Notes under the pieces: generated by a model
What the model saw: the letters and a program-made list of their open reading frames with translations, nothing else
Databases searched by the model: none
What the model was told of the DNA's origin: nothing
Shown here: piece by piece, positions 37,993 to 49,400 of the stretch
Numbering within the stretch: position 1 is the stretch's first letter
Layout: each line of letters opens with the position of its first letter
Made by a program: the position numbers and the translations under genes
Assembly (NCBI RefSeq): GCF_030582395.1
Contig: NZ_CP104381.1
Span: 1,488,001-1,552,000 of the forward strand
Source of the DNA: Ralstonia pickettii
Lineage (GTDB): Bacteria > Pseudomonadota > Gammaproteobacteria > Burkholderiales > Burkholderiaceae
Length of the DNA: 64,000 nucleotides
Direction: 5' to 3'

Positions 37993-38937
37993 TCATGCAA
38001 GTTCGGATGCGCCGGATGCATGCGTGGCCTGCGTTGCCGCTTCAGCGCAGATCCAGGCAGCCACATCGCGCACGTCGCGTCGCGGGTTCGGCTCCGATTG
38101 GATCAACCAGTACGCATGCGTGTTGCGCACACCGGGGGCGATGGTCGGTACGGTGACCAGGCGGCCGTCGGCCAGCAGCGGCGCGATCAACTCCAGACGG
38201 CCCAGCGCGATGCCCTGGCCGGCCACCGCCGCATGGATGATCTGGTCGTGCTGGTTGAAGCGCAGCACGGTGCGCGGCTTGGCATGGCTCCATCCGGCGG
38301 CGGCCAGCCAGTCGGTCCATTGGAGCCAGGGGCGGCGCAGGTCGCGGTCGTCAAAGTCGAGCAGCGTCAGGCCGGCGAGCGCCTCGGCGGAATCCAGCGA
38401 GCGCTGCCCGAGCGACGGATGCGCAACCGGCGCCACGGTTTCCCCAAACAGCCGGATGGCACCGGGTGGCGCATCGCCGGGTGGGCAATACCGGATGGCA
38501 AGCTCAATCCCTTCGTTCTTCAGGTCGACGAGGCGGTTGTTGGTCGCCACGCGCACGTCGATGTCGGGGTACTGCAGCTGGAAGCGCGCCAGGCGCGGCA
38601 GCAGCCACAGGCCGGTGACACCGATGCTGGCCGTGATCGTGACCGGCCGACGTTCGGCCGCCACGCGGATGGCCCCGATGGCGTCCTGCAACTGCTGCAC
38701 GGCACTGTCAGCGCTGCGGAACAGGCGTTCTCCCTCGGGCGTGAACGCGATCGAGCGGTGCCCGCGCACCAGCAGTTTCACGCCCAGCGCCTCTTCGAGC
38801 GCCGACACCTGGCGGCTCACGGCGGACTGCGTCAGACACAGATCATCGGCCGCGAGCGTGATGCTCATGCGCCGGCCCACCGCCACGAAACCGCGCAACA
38901 AGTCCAGGGAGGCCAACCGAACCAGGGGAGTCGACAT
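37993..38937 (-). CDS. LysR-family transcriptional regulator (GcvA-like)
   Basis: A 314-residue LysR protein with the HTH FVAVGRRMSITLAADDLCLT then QSAVSRQVSALEEALGVKLL, the GcvA/AmpR type. The effector domain includes NNRLVDLKNEGIELAIRY and GQGIALGRLELIAPLLADGRL. It is divergent from an MFS gene across a 149-base region containing a clear inverted repeat, so it is the likely regulator of that transporter. The C-terminus is an Ala/Thr/His-rich tail. Confidence 0.88.
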   Translation of the reverse strand: MSTPLVRLASLDLLRGFVAVGRRMSITLAADDLCLTQSAVSRQVSALEEALGVKLLVRGHRSIAFTPEGERLFRSADSAVQQLQDAIGAIRVAAERRPVTITASIGVTGLWLLPRLARFQLQYPDIDVRVATNNRLVDLKNEGIELAIRYCPPGDAPPGAIRLFGETVAPVAHPSLGQRSLDSAEALAGLTLLDFDDRDLRRPWLQWTDWLAAAGWSHAKPRTVLRFNQHDQIIHAAVAGQGIALGRLELIAPLLADGRLVTVPTIAPGVRNTHAYWLIQSEPNPRRDVRDVAAWICAEAATQATHASGASELA

Positions 38938-38957
38938 GCGTTTTCCTCATGCAAGGA

Positions 38958-38980
38958 GTTCTCAAAGATCAATTGAGAAC
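38958..38980. promoter_or_regulatory. Inverted repeat between LysR and MFS genes
   Basis: GTTCTCAA (38958-38965) and TTGAGAAC (38973-38980) are perfect complements separated by seven bases, a plausible LysR recognition site 20 bases upstream of the regulator start and about 110 before the MFS start. Confidence 0.55.
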
Positions 38981-39086
38981 CCGGTTATGGCGAAGTTTAA
39001 TAAGCCATCAGACGACATTCCAGCCCAACGCGCCTTCGGCACGCTTGCGAAGCCGGAATGTCAGTCGCACCGGAGAAAAAACGCTC

Positions 39087-40304
39087 ATGGCATCGAAATC
39101 TCTCACGCAATCGCCGTGGTTGCCGGTCCTGGCTGGCGGCGCGGTGATCGGCTTGGCGTTGGGCATCCGCCACGTGCAAGGCCTTTTCCTCGTGCCCGTC
39201 ACGATGGGTCACGGCTGGACGCGCGAAACCTTTGGCCTGGCGATCGCGTTGCAAAACCTCATCTGGGGCGCGGCACAGCCATTCGCGGGCATGCTGGCCG
39301 ACCGTTACGGCGCGGCCAAGGTGGTCGTTGCCGGCATCGTGGTCTATGCGCTTGGGCTGATGCTGATGGCACATGCAGGCACGCCCCTGGGCTTTACGCT
39401 GTCGGCGGGCGGACTGATCGGGCTCGGGCTGTCAGGCACGTCGTTCGGCGTGGTGTATGGCGCGATCAGCCGATTGACGCCGCCCGGGCGGCGCAGCTGG
39501 GCGCTGGGCGTAGCGGGCGCGGTGGGCGGTGTCGGCCAGTTCGTGATGGTGCCGACGGCGCAGGGCCTGCTGGGTACGGTCGGCTGGGTGACGGCGCTGG
39601 TGGTCATGGCGGGGGTCATGGCGATCTTCTTGCCGCTGGCCGCGCCGCTGCGCGAGAGAACATCGGCTGCCGCCGCGCAGCAGGCGCAGCAAAGCATGGG
39701 TTCGGCCATCCGCGAGGCCTTTGCCCACCGGGGTTTCTGGCTGCTGAATCTCGGGTTCCTGACGTGCGGATTCCAGCTCGCCTTTATCGGCGCGCACATG
39801 CCGGCGTATCTGCTCGACAAGGGGCTCACCGGCCGCCACGGCATGGTGGCGCTGGCGCTCATTGCCGCCGCCAACATCGTCGGCACGTATTACTGCGGCG
39901 CGCTGGGCGGGCTGTTCCGGCGCAAATATCTGCTGTCGTTGCTATACCTGATTCGCACGGCGGCGATTGCGCTATTCATCCTGCTCCCGCTGTCGCCAGC
40001 AACGCTGTATGCGTTTGCCATCGTGATGGGCCTGCTGTGGCTGGGGACGGTGCCGCTGACGAACGGGCTGCTGTCGCAGGTGTTTGGGGTGCGCTACATC
40101 GGCACGCTGTTCGGCTTCGTATTTCTTGGTCACCAGATCGGCGCGTTCCTGGGGGTGTGGCTGGGCGGCGTGGTGTACGACCACCTGCATTCCTACGACG
40201 CGATCTGGTTTGGCGCCATGGCGCTCGGTGTGGTGGCCGCGCTGCTGCACTGGCCGATCGACGATCGCCAACTCGTGCGTACGCCGGTGGCGCAACCCGC
40301 GTGA
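39087..40304 (+). CDS. MFS transporter
   Basis: A 405-residue twelve-segment transporter resembling the oxalate/formate antiporter-like (YhjX/OFA-related) branch: GLALGIRHVQGLFLVPVTMG, TRETFGLAIALQNLIWG, QPFAGMLADRYGAAKVV and a conserved histidine-containing RGFWLLNLGF-like block (HRGFWLLNLGFLTCGFQ). The substrate is probably a small carboxylate, which is inference. GGAG precedes the ATG at 39087; earlier in-frame codons lack this. A 42-codon reading frame overlaps its stop. Confidence 0.87.
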   Translation: MASKSLTQSPWLPVLAGGAVIGLALGIRHVQGLFLVPVTMGHGWTRETFGLAIALQNLIWGAAQPFAGMLADRYGAAKVVVAGIVVYALGLMLMAHAGTPLGFTLSAGGLIGLGLSGTSFGVVYGAISRLTPPGRRSWALGVAGAVGGVGQFVMVPTAQGLLGTVGWVTALVVMAGVMAIFLPLAAPLRERTSAAAAQQAQQSMGSAIREAFAHRGFWLLNLGFLTCGFQLAFIGAHMPAYLLDKGLTGRHGMVALALIAAANIVGTYYCGALGGLFRRKYLLSLLYLIRTAAIALFILLPLSPATLYAFAIVMGLLWLGTVPLTNGLLSQVFGVRYIGTLFGFVFLGHQIGAFLGVWLGGVVYDHLHSYDAIWFGAMALGVVAALLHWPIDDRQLVRTPVAQPA

Positions 40305-40429
40305 ACGCACAGTTCAAAACATGGATGGCTTGGGCGCTGGCAGCGGCCGGCGCCGCCCTGATCTTTGCGGCGTGGCTGACGCCGGAAGGCGCGTTTTCCT
40401 TTGTGACGCTGGCGTCCTTCTGCCGATAG
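40301..40429 (+). CDS. Possible 42-residue membrane peptide overlapping the MFS stop
   Basis: GTG at 40301 overlaps the MFS TGA (40302-40304). The predicted peptide MNAQFKTWMAWALAAAGAALIF and onward has one hydrophobic segment (about residues 8-24) and ends SFVTLASFCR. The stop-start overlap is typical of translational coupling. Alternatively the ATG at 40325 starts a shorter peptide, or the frame is not used. No homologue is recalled. Confidence 0.45.
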   Translation: MNAQFKTWMAWALAAAGAALIFAAWLTPEGAFSFVTLASFCR

Positions 40430-40442
40430 GGCGACGCGTGAG

Positions 40443-40466
40443 CCCGATTTGTGAAACAATATCGGG
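40443..40466 (+). other. Hairpin between the MFS region and queE
   Basis: CCCGAT 40443-40448 pairs with ATCGGG 40461-40466. No T run follows, so terminator function is uncertain. No other feature is evident in 40430-40550. Confidence 0.4.
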
Positions 40467-40550
40467 TTAATCACTAGTGGGCACTGGTACGGTTTGCGCG
40501 GGAATTACGTCGCTTCTGCGTCGTTCTCCTGTGAATGCCACCGTTCAGAC

Positions 40551-41189
40551 ATGACTTACGCCGTCAAGGAAATTTTCTACACGCTGCAAGGCGAGGGTGC
40601 CAACACCGGCCGCGCAGCCGTCTTCTGCCGCTTTGCCGGCTGCAATCTCTGGAGTGGGCGCGAAGCCGATCGCGCCACCGCCGTCTGCCAGTTCTGTGAC
40701 ACCGACTTCGTCGGCACGGACGGCACGCAAGGCGGCAAATACACCACCGCCGACGCACTCGCCGACACCGTTGCCGCCGAATGGCCGGCCAGCGCCACGG
40801 GCGGCAAGCCGCTCGTCATCTGCACCGGCGGCGAGCCGCTGCTGCAGCTCGACAAGCCGCTGATCGACGCGCTGCACGCACGCGGCTTCGAAATCGCCAT
40901 CGAGACCAACGGCACCATCGCCGTGCCGGAAGGCATCGACTGGGTGTGCGTGAGCCCCAAGATGGGTTCCGAACTGGTCGTCACGCGCGGCGACGAGCTG
41001 AAGGTGGTGATTCCGCAAGATGGGCAGGACCTCGACGCATACGAACGGCTCGATTTCCAACATTTCTTCCTGCAGGCCATGGACGGCCCGCTTGCCCGGC
41101 AGAATACGGCGGCAGCCGTCGAGCTGTGCCAGCGCCGGCCGCGCTGGCGCCTGTCGCTGCAAACCCATAAGATGCTGGGCATCCGCTAA
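40551..41189 (+). CDS. queE: 7-carboxy-7-deazaguanine synthase
   Basis: A 212-residue radical-SAM enzyme of queuosine synthesis that turns 6-carboxytetrahydropterin into 7-carboxy-7-deazaguanine. EIFYTLQGEGANTGRAAVFC opens the family. The cluster-binding cysteines are spaced CX14CX2C (CNLWSGREADRATAV, then CQFCDTDF), the atypical insertion known from Burkholderia QueE rather than the canonical CX3CX2C. LVICTGGEPLLQ follows. The ATG at 40551 gives the expected N-terminus. queD is 78 bases downstream. Confidence 0.95.
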   Translation: MTYAVKEIFYTLQGEGANTGRAAVFCRFAGCNLWSGREADRATAVCQFCDTDFVGTDGTQGGKYTTADALADTVAAEWPASATGGKPLVICTGGEPLLQLDKPLIDALHARGFEIAIETNGTIAVPEGIDWVCVSPKMGSELVVTRGDELKVVIPQDGQDLDAYERLDFQHFFLQAMDGPLARQNTAAAVELCQRRPRWRLSLQTHKMLGIR

Positions 41190-41267
41190 GGCGGGCCGCA
41201 GCAGTTTGTCCCCGGTTTCCTGCCGGTCCCAGCCGTTTCGCGGCGCCCGCTGCCGCCACCTTGCTCC

Positions 41268-43235
<1,968 letters not shown>

Positions 43236-43346
43236 GCCACCGGCCATCCGGGTCACGTCCGGGTGGTAAAATCTCGGGTTCTCCAAATGGCGACCGGCCA
43301 AGTGCTTGCCGCGCCAGATCACCGCTTTCCAAATCAAGGTTTCCAC

Positions 43347-44969
43347 GTGCTTTCCACCGCCAACATCACCATGCAGTTCGGGCCCAAGCCCTTGTTCGAG
43401 AACATCTCGGTCAAGTTTGGCGAGGGCAATCGCTATGGCCTGATCGGCGCCAACGGTTGCGGCAAGTCGACCTTCATGAAGATCCTGGGCGGCGATCTGG
43501 AGCCGAGCTCGGGCAACGTGATCCTGGAACCGGGCGTGCGCCTGGGCAAGCTGCGTCAGGACCAGTTCGCCTACGAAGACATGCGCGTGCTGGACGTCGT
43601 GATGATGGGCCACACCGAAATGTGGGCTGCCGCGCAAGAGCGCGATGCCATCTACGCAAACCCGGAAGCCACCGACGACGATTACATGAAGGCCGCCGAC
43701 CTGGAGGCCAAGTACGCCGAATACGACGGCTACACCGCCGAAGCGCGTGCTGGCGAACTCCTGATGGGCGTGGGCATTCCGACCGACCAGCACAACGGCA
43801 CGATGAGCAATGTCGCCCCCGGCTGGAAGCTGCGCGTGCTGCTGGCGCAGGCGCTGTTCTCGAACCCGGATGTGCTGCTGCTCGATGAGCCGACCAACAA
43901 CCTCGACATCAACACGATCCGCTGGCTGGAATCGGTGCTCAATGAGCGCAATTCCACCATGATCATCATCTCCCACGATCGCCACTTTCTGAACTCGGTC
44001 TGCACGCACATGGCCGACATGGACTACGGCACGCTCAAGGTCTACCCGGGCAACTACGACGACTACATGCAAGCCTCCCTGCAGGCGCGCGAACGCCTGC
44101 AGGCGGCCAACGCCCGGGCCAAGGAGCGCATCTCCGACCTGCAGGACTTCGTGCGTCGCTTCTCGGCCAACAAGTCCAAGGCGCGCCAGGCTACGTCGCG
44201 CCTGAAGATGATCGACAAGATCAAGGTGGAAGACATCAAGCCGTCGTCGCGCCAGAACCCGTTTGTCCGCTTCGAGATGGAGAAGAAGCTGCACAACCTG
44301 GCAGTGGAAACCGAGAACGCGCGCAAGACTTACGATCGCAAGATCTTCGATGGCCTGACGATGGCCGTGCGGGCGGGCGAGCGCATCGCCATCATCGGCG
44401 AGAACGGCGCGGGCAAGACCACGCTGCTGCGTTGCCTGCTGAACGGCGCTGTGAAGACCGGCGTGCAGCGCGGCATCGAGGTCGACGGCGGCTCCGTTAA
44501 GTGGGCCGAGAACGCCAATGTCGGCTACATGCCGCAGGACACGTACGAAGAATTCCCCGAAGACCGCGACCTGATGGACTGGATGAGCCAGTGGACGCAG
44601 CCCGGCGATGACGACCAATCGCTGCGCGGCACCATGGGCCGCCTGCTGTTCTCGGCCGACGACATCAAGAAGAGTGTGAAGGTGCTCTCGGGTGGCGAGA
44701 AGGGCCGCATGATCTGGGGCAAGCTCATGCTCGGCCGCCACAACGTGCTGGCGCTGGACGAGCCGACCAACCACATGGACATGGAGTCCATCGAGTCGCT
44801 GCAGATTGCGCTCGACAAGTTCGAAGGCACGCTGATCTTCGTGTCGCATGATCGCGAGTTGATCAGCGCCCTGGCCACGCGTGTGATCGAAGTGCGCCCG
44901 GACGGCACCCTGACCGACTACCTGGGTACTTACGACGAATACCTGCAGAGCCAGGGCGTCGAAGTCTGA
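43347..44969 (+). CDS. ybiT: ABC-F family ATPase, YbiT type
   Basis: A 540-residue soluble tandem ABC protein closely similar to E. coli YbiT. The first P-loop GANGCGKS is at about residues 34-41, with the degenerate signature VAPGWKLR and Walker [12 protein letters not shown]. An arm/linker region rich in Arg and Lys separates it from the second domain ([29 protein letters not shown]). ABC-F proteins act on the ribosome E site; the precise role of YbiT is only partly defined. The start is GTG at 43347 with AAGG seven bases upstream, matching the homologous N-terminus. Confidence 0.93.
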   Translation: MLSTANITMQFGPKPLFENISVKFGEGNRYGLIGANGCGKSTFMKILGGDLEPSSGNVILEPGVRLGKLRQDQFAYEDMRVLDVVMMGHTEMWAAAQERDAIYANPEATDDDYMKAADLEAKYAEYDGYTAEARAGELLMGVGIPTDQHNGTMSNVAPGWKLRVLLAQALFSNPDVLLLDEPTNNLDINTIRWLESVLNERNSTMIIISHDRHFLNSVCTHMADMDYGTLKVYPGNYDDYMQASLQARERLQAANARAKERISDLQDFVRRFSANKSKARQATSRLKMIDKIKVEDIKPSSRQNPFVRFEMEKKLHNLAVETENARKTYDRKIFDGLTMAVRAGERIAIIGENGAGKTTLLRCLLNGAVKTGVQRGIEVDGGSVKWAENANVGYMPQDTYEEFPEDRDLMDWMSQWTQPGDDDQSLRGTMGRLLFSADDIKKSVKVLSGGEKGRMIWGKLMLGRHNVLALDEPTNHMDMESIESLQIALDKFEGTLIFVSHDRELISALATRVIEVRPDGTLTDYLGTYDEYLQSQGVEV

Positions 44970-44994
44970 ACGTGGTGTGTCCTCGACGAGGGCA

Positions 44995-45033
44995 CAGCAA
45001 AAAAGGCGGCCAACTGTGCCGCCTTTTTTGCTG
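44995..45033. terminator. Bidirectional terminator after the ABC-F gene
   Basis: CAGC plus six A plus GGCGGC pairs perfectly with GCCGCC plus six T plus GCTG across a seven-base loop. It serves the ABC-F gene and the convergent gene ending at 45049. Confidence 0.92.
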
Positions 45034-45048
45034 TCCGACCGTGCGGGC

Positions 45049-45579
45049 TTAGCCTGTTGCTTCGTCGATCAGCAGATCGAGCTGGGCGATCACGTTGCTG
45101 GTCTCGGGCTCGCCGCGTGTTTTGCTGAGCGCGGCCTTGAGCGTGTCGCGCAGGGCGACGAGTTCCGCCACATTGCCGGCTTTCTCCACCTTCATCTCCA
45201 GCAGATAGCCGCGCAGGCCGAGATACCGGCTGATGGTTTCGGTATAGAACCGATAGAGGCGTTGATAGCCCTCGGCTGCGGGCTCTTTTGACGTGGTTGC
45301 CTGTGCGGGAGCCGCCTCCGTCGTGGTGGTCGCAGATGCGGGCTCAGCCTTCGCCGTAGTCGCCCCGGCCGCGTGCGGGCGGATATAGCCGCCGCCCTCC
45401 AGCTCGTCGAATACCGCTTGGGTCATACCGAGCGGCTGAAGCTGCACGAGGATGTCGTCGCAGGTTTTCTCGCCATTCACCATCAGGAGCACCGCGCGGT
45501 GACGCTGGTCGAGGTGGTTCGCGCGCGTTCGGATCTCGTCCTGACCTTTTTCGGTCTTCTGATAGATGCGGGTGGTCAT
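45049..45579 (-). CDS. Hypothetical protein with an Ala/Thr-rich linker
   Basis: A 176-residue protein of unknown function. Residues 1-65 (MTTRIYQKTEKGQDEIRTRA and onward, then RAVLLMVNGEKTCDDILVQL) look like a small helical or winged domain. Residues about 68-98 are a low-complexity Ala/Thr/Glu linker, and the rest is helical (YRFYTETISRYLGLRGYLLE). The N-terminal pattern resembles a group of uncharacterised beta-proteobacterial proteins I recall only loosely. GGGAGA before the ATG at 45579 supports the start over a longer frame. It is divergent from the aldehyde dehydrogenase gene. Confidence 0.75.
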   Translation of the reverse strand: MTTRIYQKTEKGQDEIRTRANHLDQRHRAVLLMVNGEKTCDDILVQLQPLGMTQAVFDELEGGGYIRPHAAGATTAKAEPASATTTTEAAPAQATTSKEPAAEGYQRLYRFYTETISRYLGLRGYLLEMKVEKAGNVAELVALRDTLKAALSKTRGEPETSNVIAQLDLLIDEATG

Positions 45580-45731
45580 GGTCGTCTCCCTCGGCCGGCG
45601 CGTCTGCAGTGTGCGCTCTGGTGGCTCTACAATAGACCGATCATAACCGCCCGGGGGCGACGTGGGCCTCAGTCGCAACCCGGATAGCACAACGCGCACA
45701 TCGCGCATCCACCAGAGCGAGACGACCGACG

Positions 45732-47168
45732 ATGCAGCAACGCGACAAGCTTTTCATCAATGGCAAGTGGGTGGCGCCGCAGGGCAAGGGCGTCATTGAA
45801 GTGATTCATTCGGCCACGGAAGCCGTGATGGGGACCATCCCCGAAGGCAGCGCGGCAGACGCTGAAGCCGCCGTGGCCGCCGCGCGCGCCGCATTTGATG
45901 ACTGGGCTGCCACGCCCGTGGCCAAGCGCGCCGAATACATTCAGAAGATTGCCGACGGCCTGCATGCCCGCAGCGAAGAACTGGCGCAGCTGATTGCCGG
46001 TGAAGTCGGCATGCCGATCAAGTTGGCGCGTGCCATCCAGGTGGGCGGCCCCGTCTACAGCTGGAGCAATTTCGCCAAGCTGCTCAGCACGTTTGAATTT
46101 GAAGAGCACGTTGGCAACTCGCTGGTGGTGCGCGAGCCCGTGGGTGTGGTGGGCGCCATCACGCCGTGGAACTACCCGCTCAACCAGATCACGCTGAAGG
46201 TTGCGCCCGCGCTGGCGGCCGGCTGCACGGTGGTGCTCAAGCCGTCGGAAGTGGCACCGCTCAACGCGTTTGTGCTGGCGGAAGTCATTGAAGAAGCCGG
46301 CCTGCCGCCGGGCGTGTTCAACCTTGTTACCGGCTATGGCCCGGTGGTGGGCGAGGTGCTGGCAAGCGACCCGGAGGTCGACATGGTGTCGTTCACGGGC
46401 TCCACGCGTGCGGGCAAGCGCGTGGCGGAACTCGCATCGCAGTCGGTCAAGCGGGTGGCGCTGGAGCTGGGCGGCAAGTCGGCCTCGGTGATCCTGGATG
46501 ACGCGGACCTGGCATCGGCGGTCAAGGGCACGCTGTCGGCGTGTTTCCTGAACTCGGGGCAGACGTGCTCGGCGCACACGCGCATGCTGGTGCCGCGCGC
46601 CAAGTATGAAGAGGTGAAGGCGCTGGCCGCACAGTTTGCCGCTGCGTACGTGCCGGGCGATCCGGCGCAGGAAAGCACGCGCCTGGGGCCGCTCATCTCT
46701 GCCGTGCAGCGCGACCGCGTGCTGGGCTACATCCGCAAGGGGCTGGAGGAGGGCGCCGAACTCATTACCGGCGGCGCCGACACGCCCGAAGGCCTGACCA
46801 CCGGTTACTTCGTCAAGCCGACGGTGCTGGGCAACGTCAAGACCACCGACACCGTCGCGCGCGAAGAAATCTTCGGCCCTGTGCTGACCGTCATCTGCTA
46901 CGACGACGAGGAAGAGGCCGTCCGGATTGCCAACGACAGCATCTACGGCCTGGGCGGCGGTGTGTGGTCGGGCGACGAGGCCCGGGCGATTCAGGTGGCG
47001 CGGCGCATCCGCACGGGCCAGGTCAATATCAACGGCGGGCCGTTCAACATGCAGGCACCGTTTGGCGGCTACAAGCAATCCGGCAACGGGCGGGAAAACG
47101 GCAAGTACGGCCTGGAAGAGTTCCTCGAGTACAAGGCGCTGCAACTCAATCCCGCCAAGACAGCCTGA
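45732..47168 (+). CDS. Aldehyde dehydrogenase family protein
   Basis: A 478-residue NAD(P)-dependent aldehyde dehydrogenase. [20 protein letters not shown] contains the catalytic Asn. The general-base Glu is in LELGGKS, the nucleophilic Cys in [12 protein letters not shown], and [10 protein letters not shown] and [20 protein letters not shown] follow. The closest general type is an unspecific aliphatic or aromatic aldehyde dehydrogenase; the substrate cannot be assigned from context. It is monocistronic, between a divergent gene and a strong terminator. Confidence 0.93.
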   Translation: MQQRDKLFINGKWVAPQGKGVIEVIHSATEAVMGTIPEGSAADAEAAVAAARAAFDDWAATPVAKRAEYIQKIADGLHARSEELAQLIAGEVGMPIKLARAIQVGGPVYSWSNFAKLLSTFEFEEHVGNSLVVREPVGVVGAITPWNYPLNQITLKVAPALAAGCTVVLKPSEVAPLNAFVLAEVIEEAGLPPGVFNLVTGYGPVVGEVLASDPEVDMVSFTGSTRAGKRVAELASQSVKRVALELGGKSASVILDDADLASAVKGTLSACFLNSGQTCSAHTRMLVPRAKYEEVKALAAQFAAAYVPGDPAQESTRLGPLISAVQRDRVLGYIRKGLEEGAELITGGADTPEGLTTGYFVKPTVLGNVKTTDTVAREEIFGPVLTVICYDDEEEAVRIANDSIYGLGGGVWSGDEARAIQVARRIRTGQVNINGGPFNMQAPFGGYKQSGNGRENGKYGLEEFLEYKALQLNPAKTA

Positions 47169-47192
47169 TCTGCCCCACGTGCAGCACCAATG

Positions 47193-47219
47193 AAAAACCC
47201 GGCCTCGGCCGGGTTTTTT
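47193..47219. terminator. Bidirectional terminator after the aldehyde dehydrogenase gene
   Basis: CCCGGCC 47198-47204 and GGCCGGG 47207-47213, flanked by A's and six T, sit between the convergent genes. Confidence 0.9.
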
Positions 47220-47237
47220 GCGTTTGACACCCTCCGC

Positions 47238-47498
47238 CTACTTGCGGCTGCCGTCAGCGTTGTAGCCCTGGGCGGTGCCTTCGGCCAGGATGCGCGTCCA
47301 GACCGCGTTGCGCTCTTCGTCGGTCATGAAGACCCAGTTGCTGACCTCCAACTGCGTGCGCCCGCAGCCCTGGCAAACCTCGTCGAAGAGCGTCGAGCAG
47401 ATGCCGATGCAGGGGCTGTCTGGGCGGCCCAACAGAGTGCTGTCGGAAGCACTGGTTGCGTCGTCTGGCATGGGGCTGAAAGCGGTCGATTCGGTCAT
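47238..47498 (-). CDS. DUF1289 domain protein
   Basis: An 86-residue protein with the DUF1289 motif: SPCIGICSTLFDEVCQGCGR, then EVSNWVFM. Four cysteines in the pattern CxxxC...CxxC suggest a small metal-binding (zinc or Fe-S) site. The first 25 residues are low complexity and the true start may be the internal Met. Function unknown. It lies 30 bases downstream of the GH15 gene's stop? No: it is convergent with the aldehyde dehydrogenase and follows the GH15 gene on the minus strand by 30 bases. Confidence 0.85.
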   Translation of the reverse strand: MTESTAFSPMPDDATSASDSTLLGRPDSPCIGICSTLFDEVCQGCGRTQLEVSNWVFMTDEERNAVWTRILAEGTAQGYNADGSRK

Positions 47499-47528
47499 GG
47501 CCGGTATTTTACCGGCTTCGGCCCGACG

Positions 47529-49400
47529 TCAGCTGCATGGCGGTTCCCCCGTGCGCTGGCTGACATGATCGGCCGCCTTGGATAGCGCCAGCGCGGAATT
47601 GACCAGCGCGATATGCGAAAACGCTTGCGGGAAGTTGCCAACGAGCCGACGCAGGCGTGGGTCGTATTCTTCAGCCAGCAGGCCCACGTCATTGCGCAGC
47701 GCCAGCAGCTTGGTAAAGAGCGCGCGCGCTTCGGCATGGCGGCCCTGCATGACGAGGTTGTCGACGTACCAGAAGCTGCAGGCAAGGAATACGCCTTCGC
47801 CCTCGGGCAGGCCGTCGGTCGCCGCTTCGGTGCGGTAGCGGCGCACGAGGCCATCGACGAGCAGGTCTTCTTCGATGGCCTTGACCGTGCCTTGGATGCG
47901 CGGGTCGGATGCCGGCAGAAAACCCACCAGCGGCAGCATGAGAAGCGCGGCATCCAGTTCGTCGCTGCCGTAGCTCTGCACGAAGCAGCCACGCGCGGCG
48001 TTGTAGCCGTGGGCGCAGACCTCTGCGTGGATGCGGTCGCGCACGACGCGCCAGCGCTCTACCGGGCCATCAACGTTGAATTGCTCGATGGTTTTGACGG
48101 CGCGGTCGAACGCCACCCACGCCATGACCTTGGAGTGCGTGAAATGGCGCGAGGGGCCGCGGACTTCCCAGATGCCCTGGTCCGGCGTTTGCCAGATGCT
48201 TTCCAGATGCGTCATCAGCGCGACCTGCAGGCGCCACGAGGCATCGTCGCCGTCGAGGCCACCTTTGCGAGCGATGAAGAGGGCGTCCATCAGCTCGCCA
48301 TACACATCGAGCTGCAGTTGCTGCGCGGCCGCATTGCCCACGCGCACGGGCTGGGCGCCCTCGTAGCCGGGCAGCCAGGGGACGGTCCATTCGCCCAGGC
48401 GGCGCTCCCCGGCAATGCCGTACATGATCTGCACCTGCGCCGGGCTGCCGGCAATCGCGCGTTCCAGCCATTGGCGCCAGCTGCGCGCCTCATCGTAGAA
48501 GCCGGCGTTCATCAGCGCGAGCAGCGTGAGGGTGGCGTCGCGCAGCCAGCAGTAGCGGTAATCCCAGTTACGCACGCCTCCAAGCTGTTCCGGCAACGAC
48601 GTTGTGGGCGCGGCCACGACACCGCCGGTGCGGTGGTACGTGAGCGCCTTGAGCGTGATCAGGGAGCGCTCTACGGCTTCGGTCCATTCGCCTGCGCCGT
48701 GGCAGCGGCCTCCCCATGCGCGCCAGCGCGCCTCGATGTCTACCTGGGCTTCCAGCGCGTCGATCGATGCCGGTAACGGCAGGTGCGACGGCGAATGCGT
48801 GAGTACAAACGGGACCGCTTCGCCTTCGCTTACCGTGAAATCGGCCACGGTGGAAAGGTTTTCGCCCCGGATCGGGGCGGCGGTGCGCAGTGTCGTCATG
48901 TTGGGCCCGGCCACGGCCCGCAGCACGCAATCGGGCATGTCGCAGGGGCCGTCAGCCGGGGCGCCCGTGACTTCGGCCACGCGGCTGACCCACGGTACAG
49001 ACGCGCCGTAATCGAACCGCAGGGTTAGGTCCATGCGCATATCGACGGTGCCGGAGAGCCCGCGCACGATGCGGATGAGGTCGGAGGTGTCGTCCCGTGC
49101 GTCGGCGGTGCCGGGCAGACGGGCCGTCATCAGGTCAGTCACGCTGGCGGAACCGGTGTCGGTTTCGAAGACGGTCTCCAGCACGAGCGTGCCAGGCAGG
49201 TAGCGCCGGCGCGTGGCGCGGACCTCGCCTTGCGGTGCGATGCGCCATCGGCCGTGGTCCGACGTGCCGAGCAGCGCGGCAAAACAGGCGCCGGAATCGA
49301 ACCGTGGCCAGCAGAGCCAATCGATGGAGCCGTCACGCGAAACCAGTGCCGCGGTTTCACAATCGCCAATCAACGCGTAATCTTCGATTCTTGAGCGCAT
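47529..49400 (-). CDS. Glycoside hydrolase family 15 protein
   Basis: A 623-residue GH15 protein of the bacterial glucoamylase/trehalase-like kind. An N-terminal beta-sandwich (IEDYALIGDCETAALVSRDG, then SIDWLCWPRFDSGACFAALL) is followed by an alpha/alpha barrel from about residue 250, with VRNWDYRYCWLRDATLTLLA, VQIMYGIAGERRL and SKVMAWVAFDRAV. These cytoplasmic enzymes hydrolyse alpha-glucosidic bonds; some bacterial members are trehalases. ATG at 49400 with GGAG just upstream is preferred over a TTG 15 bases earlier. It starts only 35 bases from the divergent DUF2252 gene. Confidence 0.9.
   Translation of the reverse strand: MRSRIEDYALIGDCETAALVSRDGSIDWLCWPRFDSGACFAALLGTSDHGRWRIAPQGEVRATRRRYLPGTLVLETVFETDTGSASVTDLMTARLPGTADARDDTSDLIRIVRGLSGTVDMRMDLTLRFDYGASVPWVSRVAEVTGAPADGPCDMPDCVLRAVAGPNMTTLRTAAPIRGENLSTVADFTVSEGEAVPFVLTHSPSHLPLPASIDALEAQVDIEARWRAWGGRCHGAGEWTEAVERSLITLKALTYHRTGGVVAAPTTSLPEQLGGVRNWDYRYCWLRDATLTLLALMNAGFYDEARSWRQWLERAIAGSPAQVQIMYGIAGERRLGEWTVPWLPGYEGAQPVRVGNAAAQQLQLDVYGELMDALFIARKGGLDGDDASWRLQVALMTHLESIWQTPDQGIWEVRGPSRHFTHSKVMAWVAFDRAVKTIEQFNVDGPVERWRVVRDRIHAEVCAHGYNAARGCFVQSYGSDELDAALLMLPLVGFLPASDPRIQGTVKAIEEDLLVDGLVRRYRTEAATDGLPEGEGVFLACSFWYVDNLVMQGRHAEARALFTKLLALRNDVGLLAEEYDPRLRRLVGNFPQAFSHIALVNSALALSKAADHVSQRTGEPPCS

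Noticed and set aside
37757..40429. An 890-codon open frame on the plus strand
   Set aside because: It runs antisense to the isomerase and LysR genes and then through the MFS gene in the wrong frame. Only its last 42 codons, after the MFS stop, are kept as a possible peptide.
40443..40466. Hairpin upstream of queE as a preQ1 riboswitch or terminator
   Set aside because: No preQ1 core sequence and no T run; it is listed only as a hairpin.
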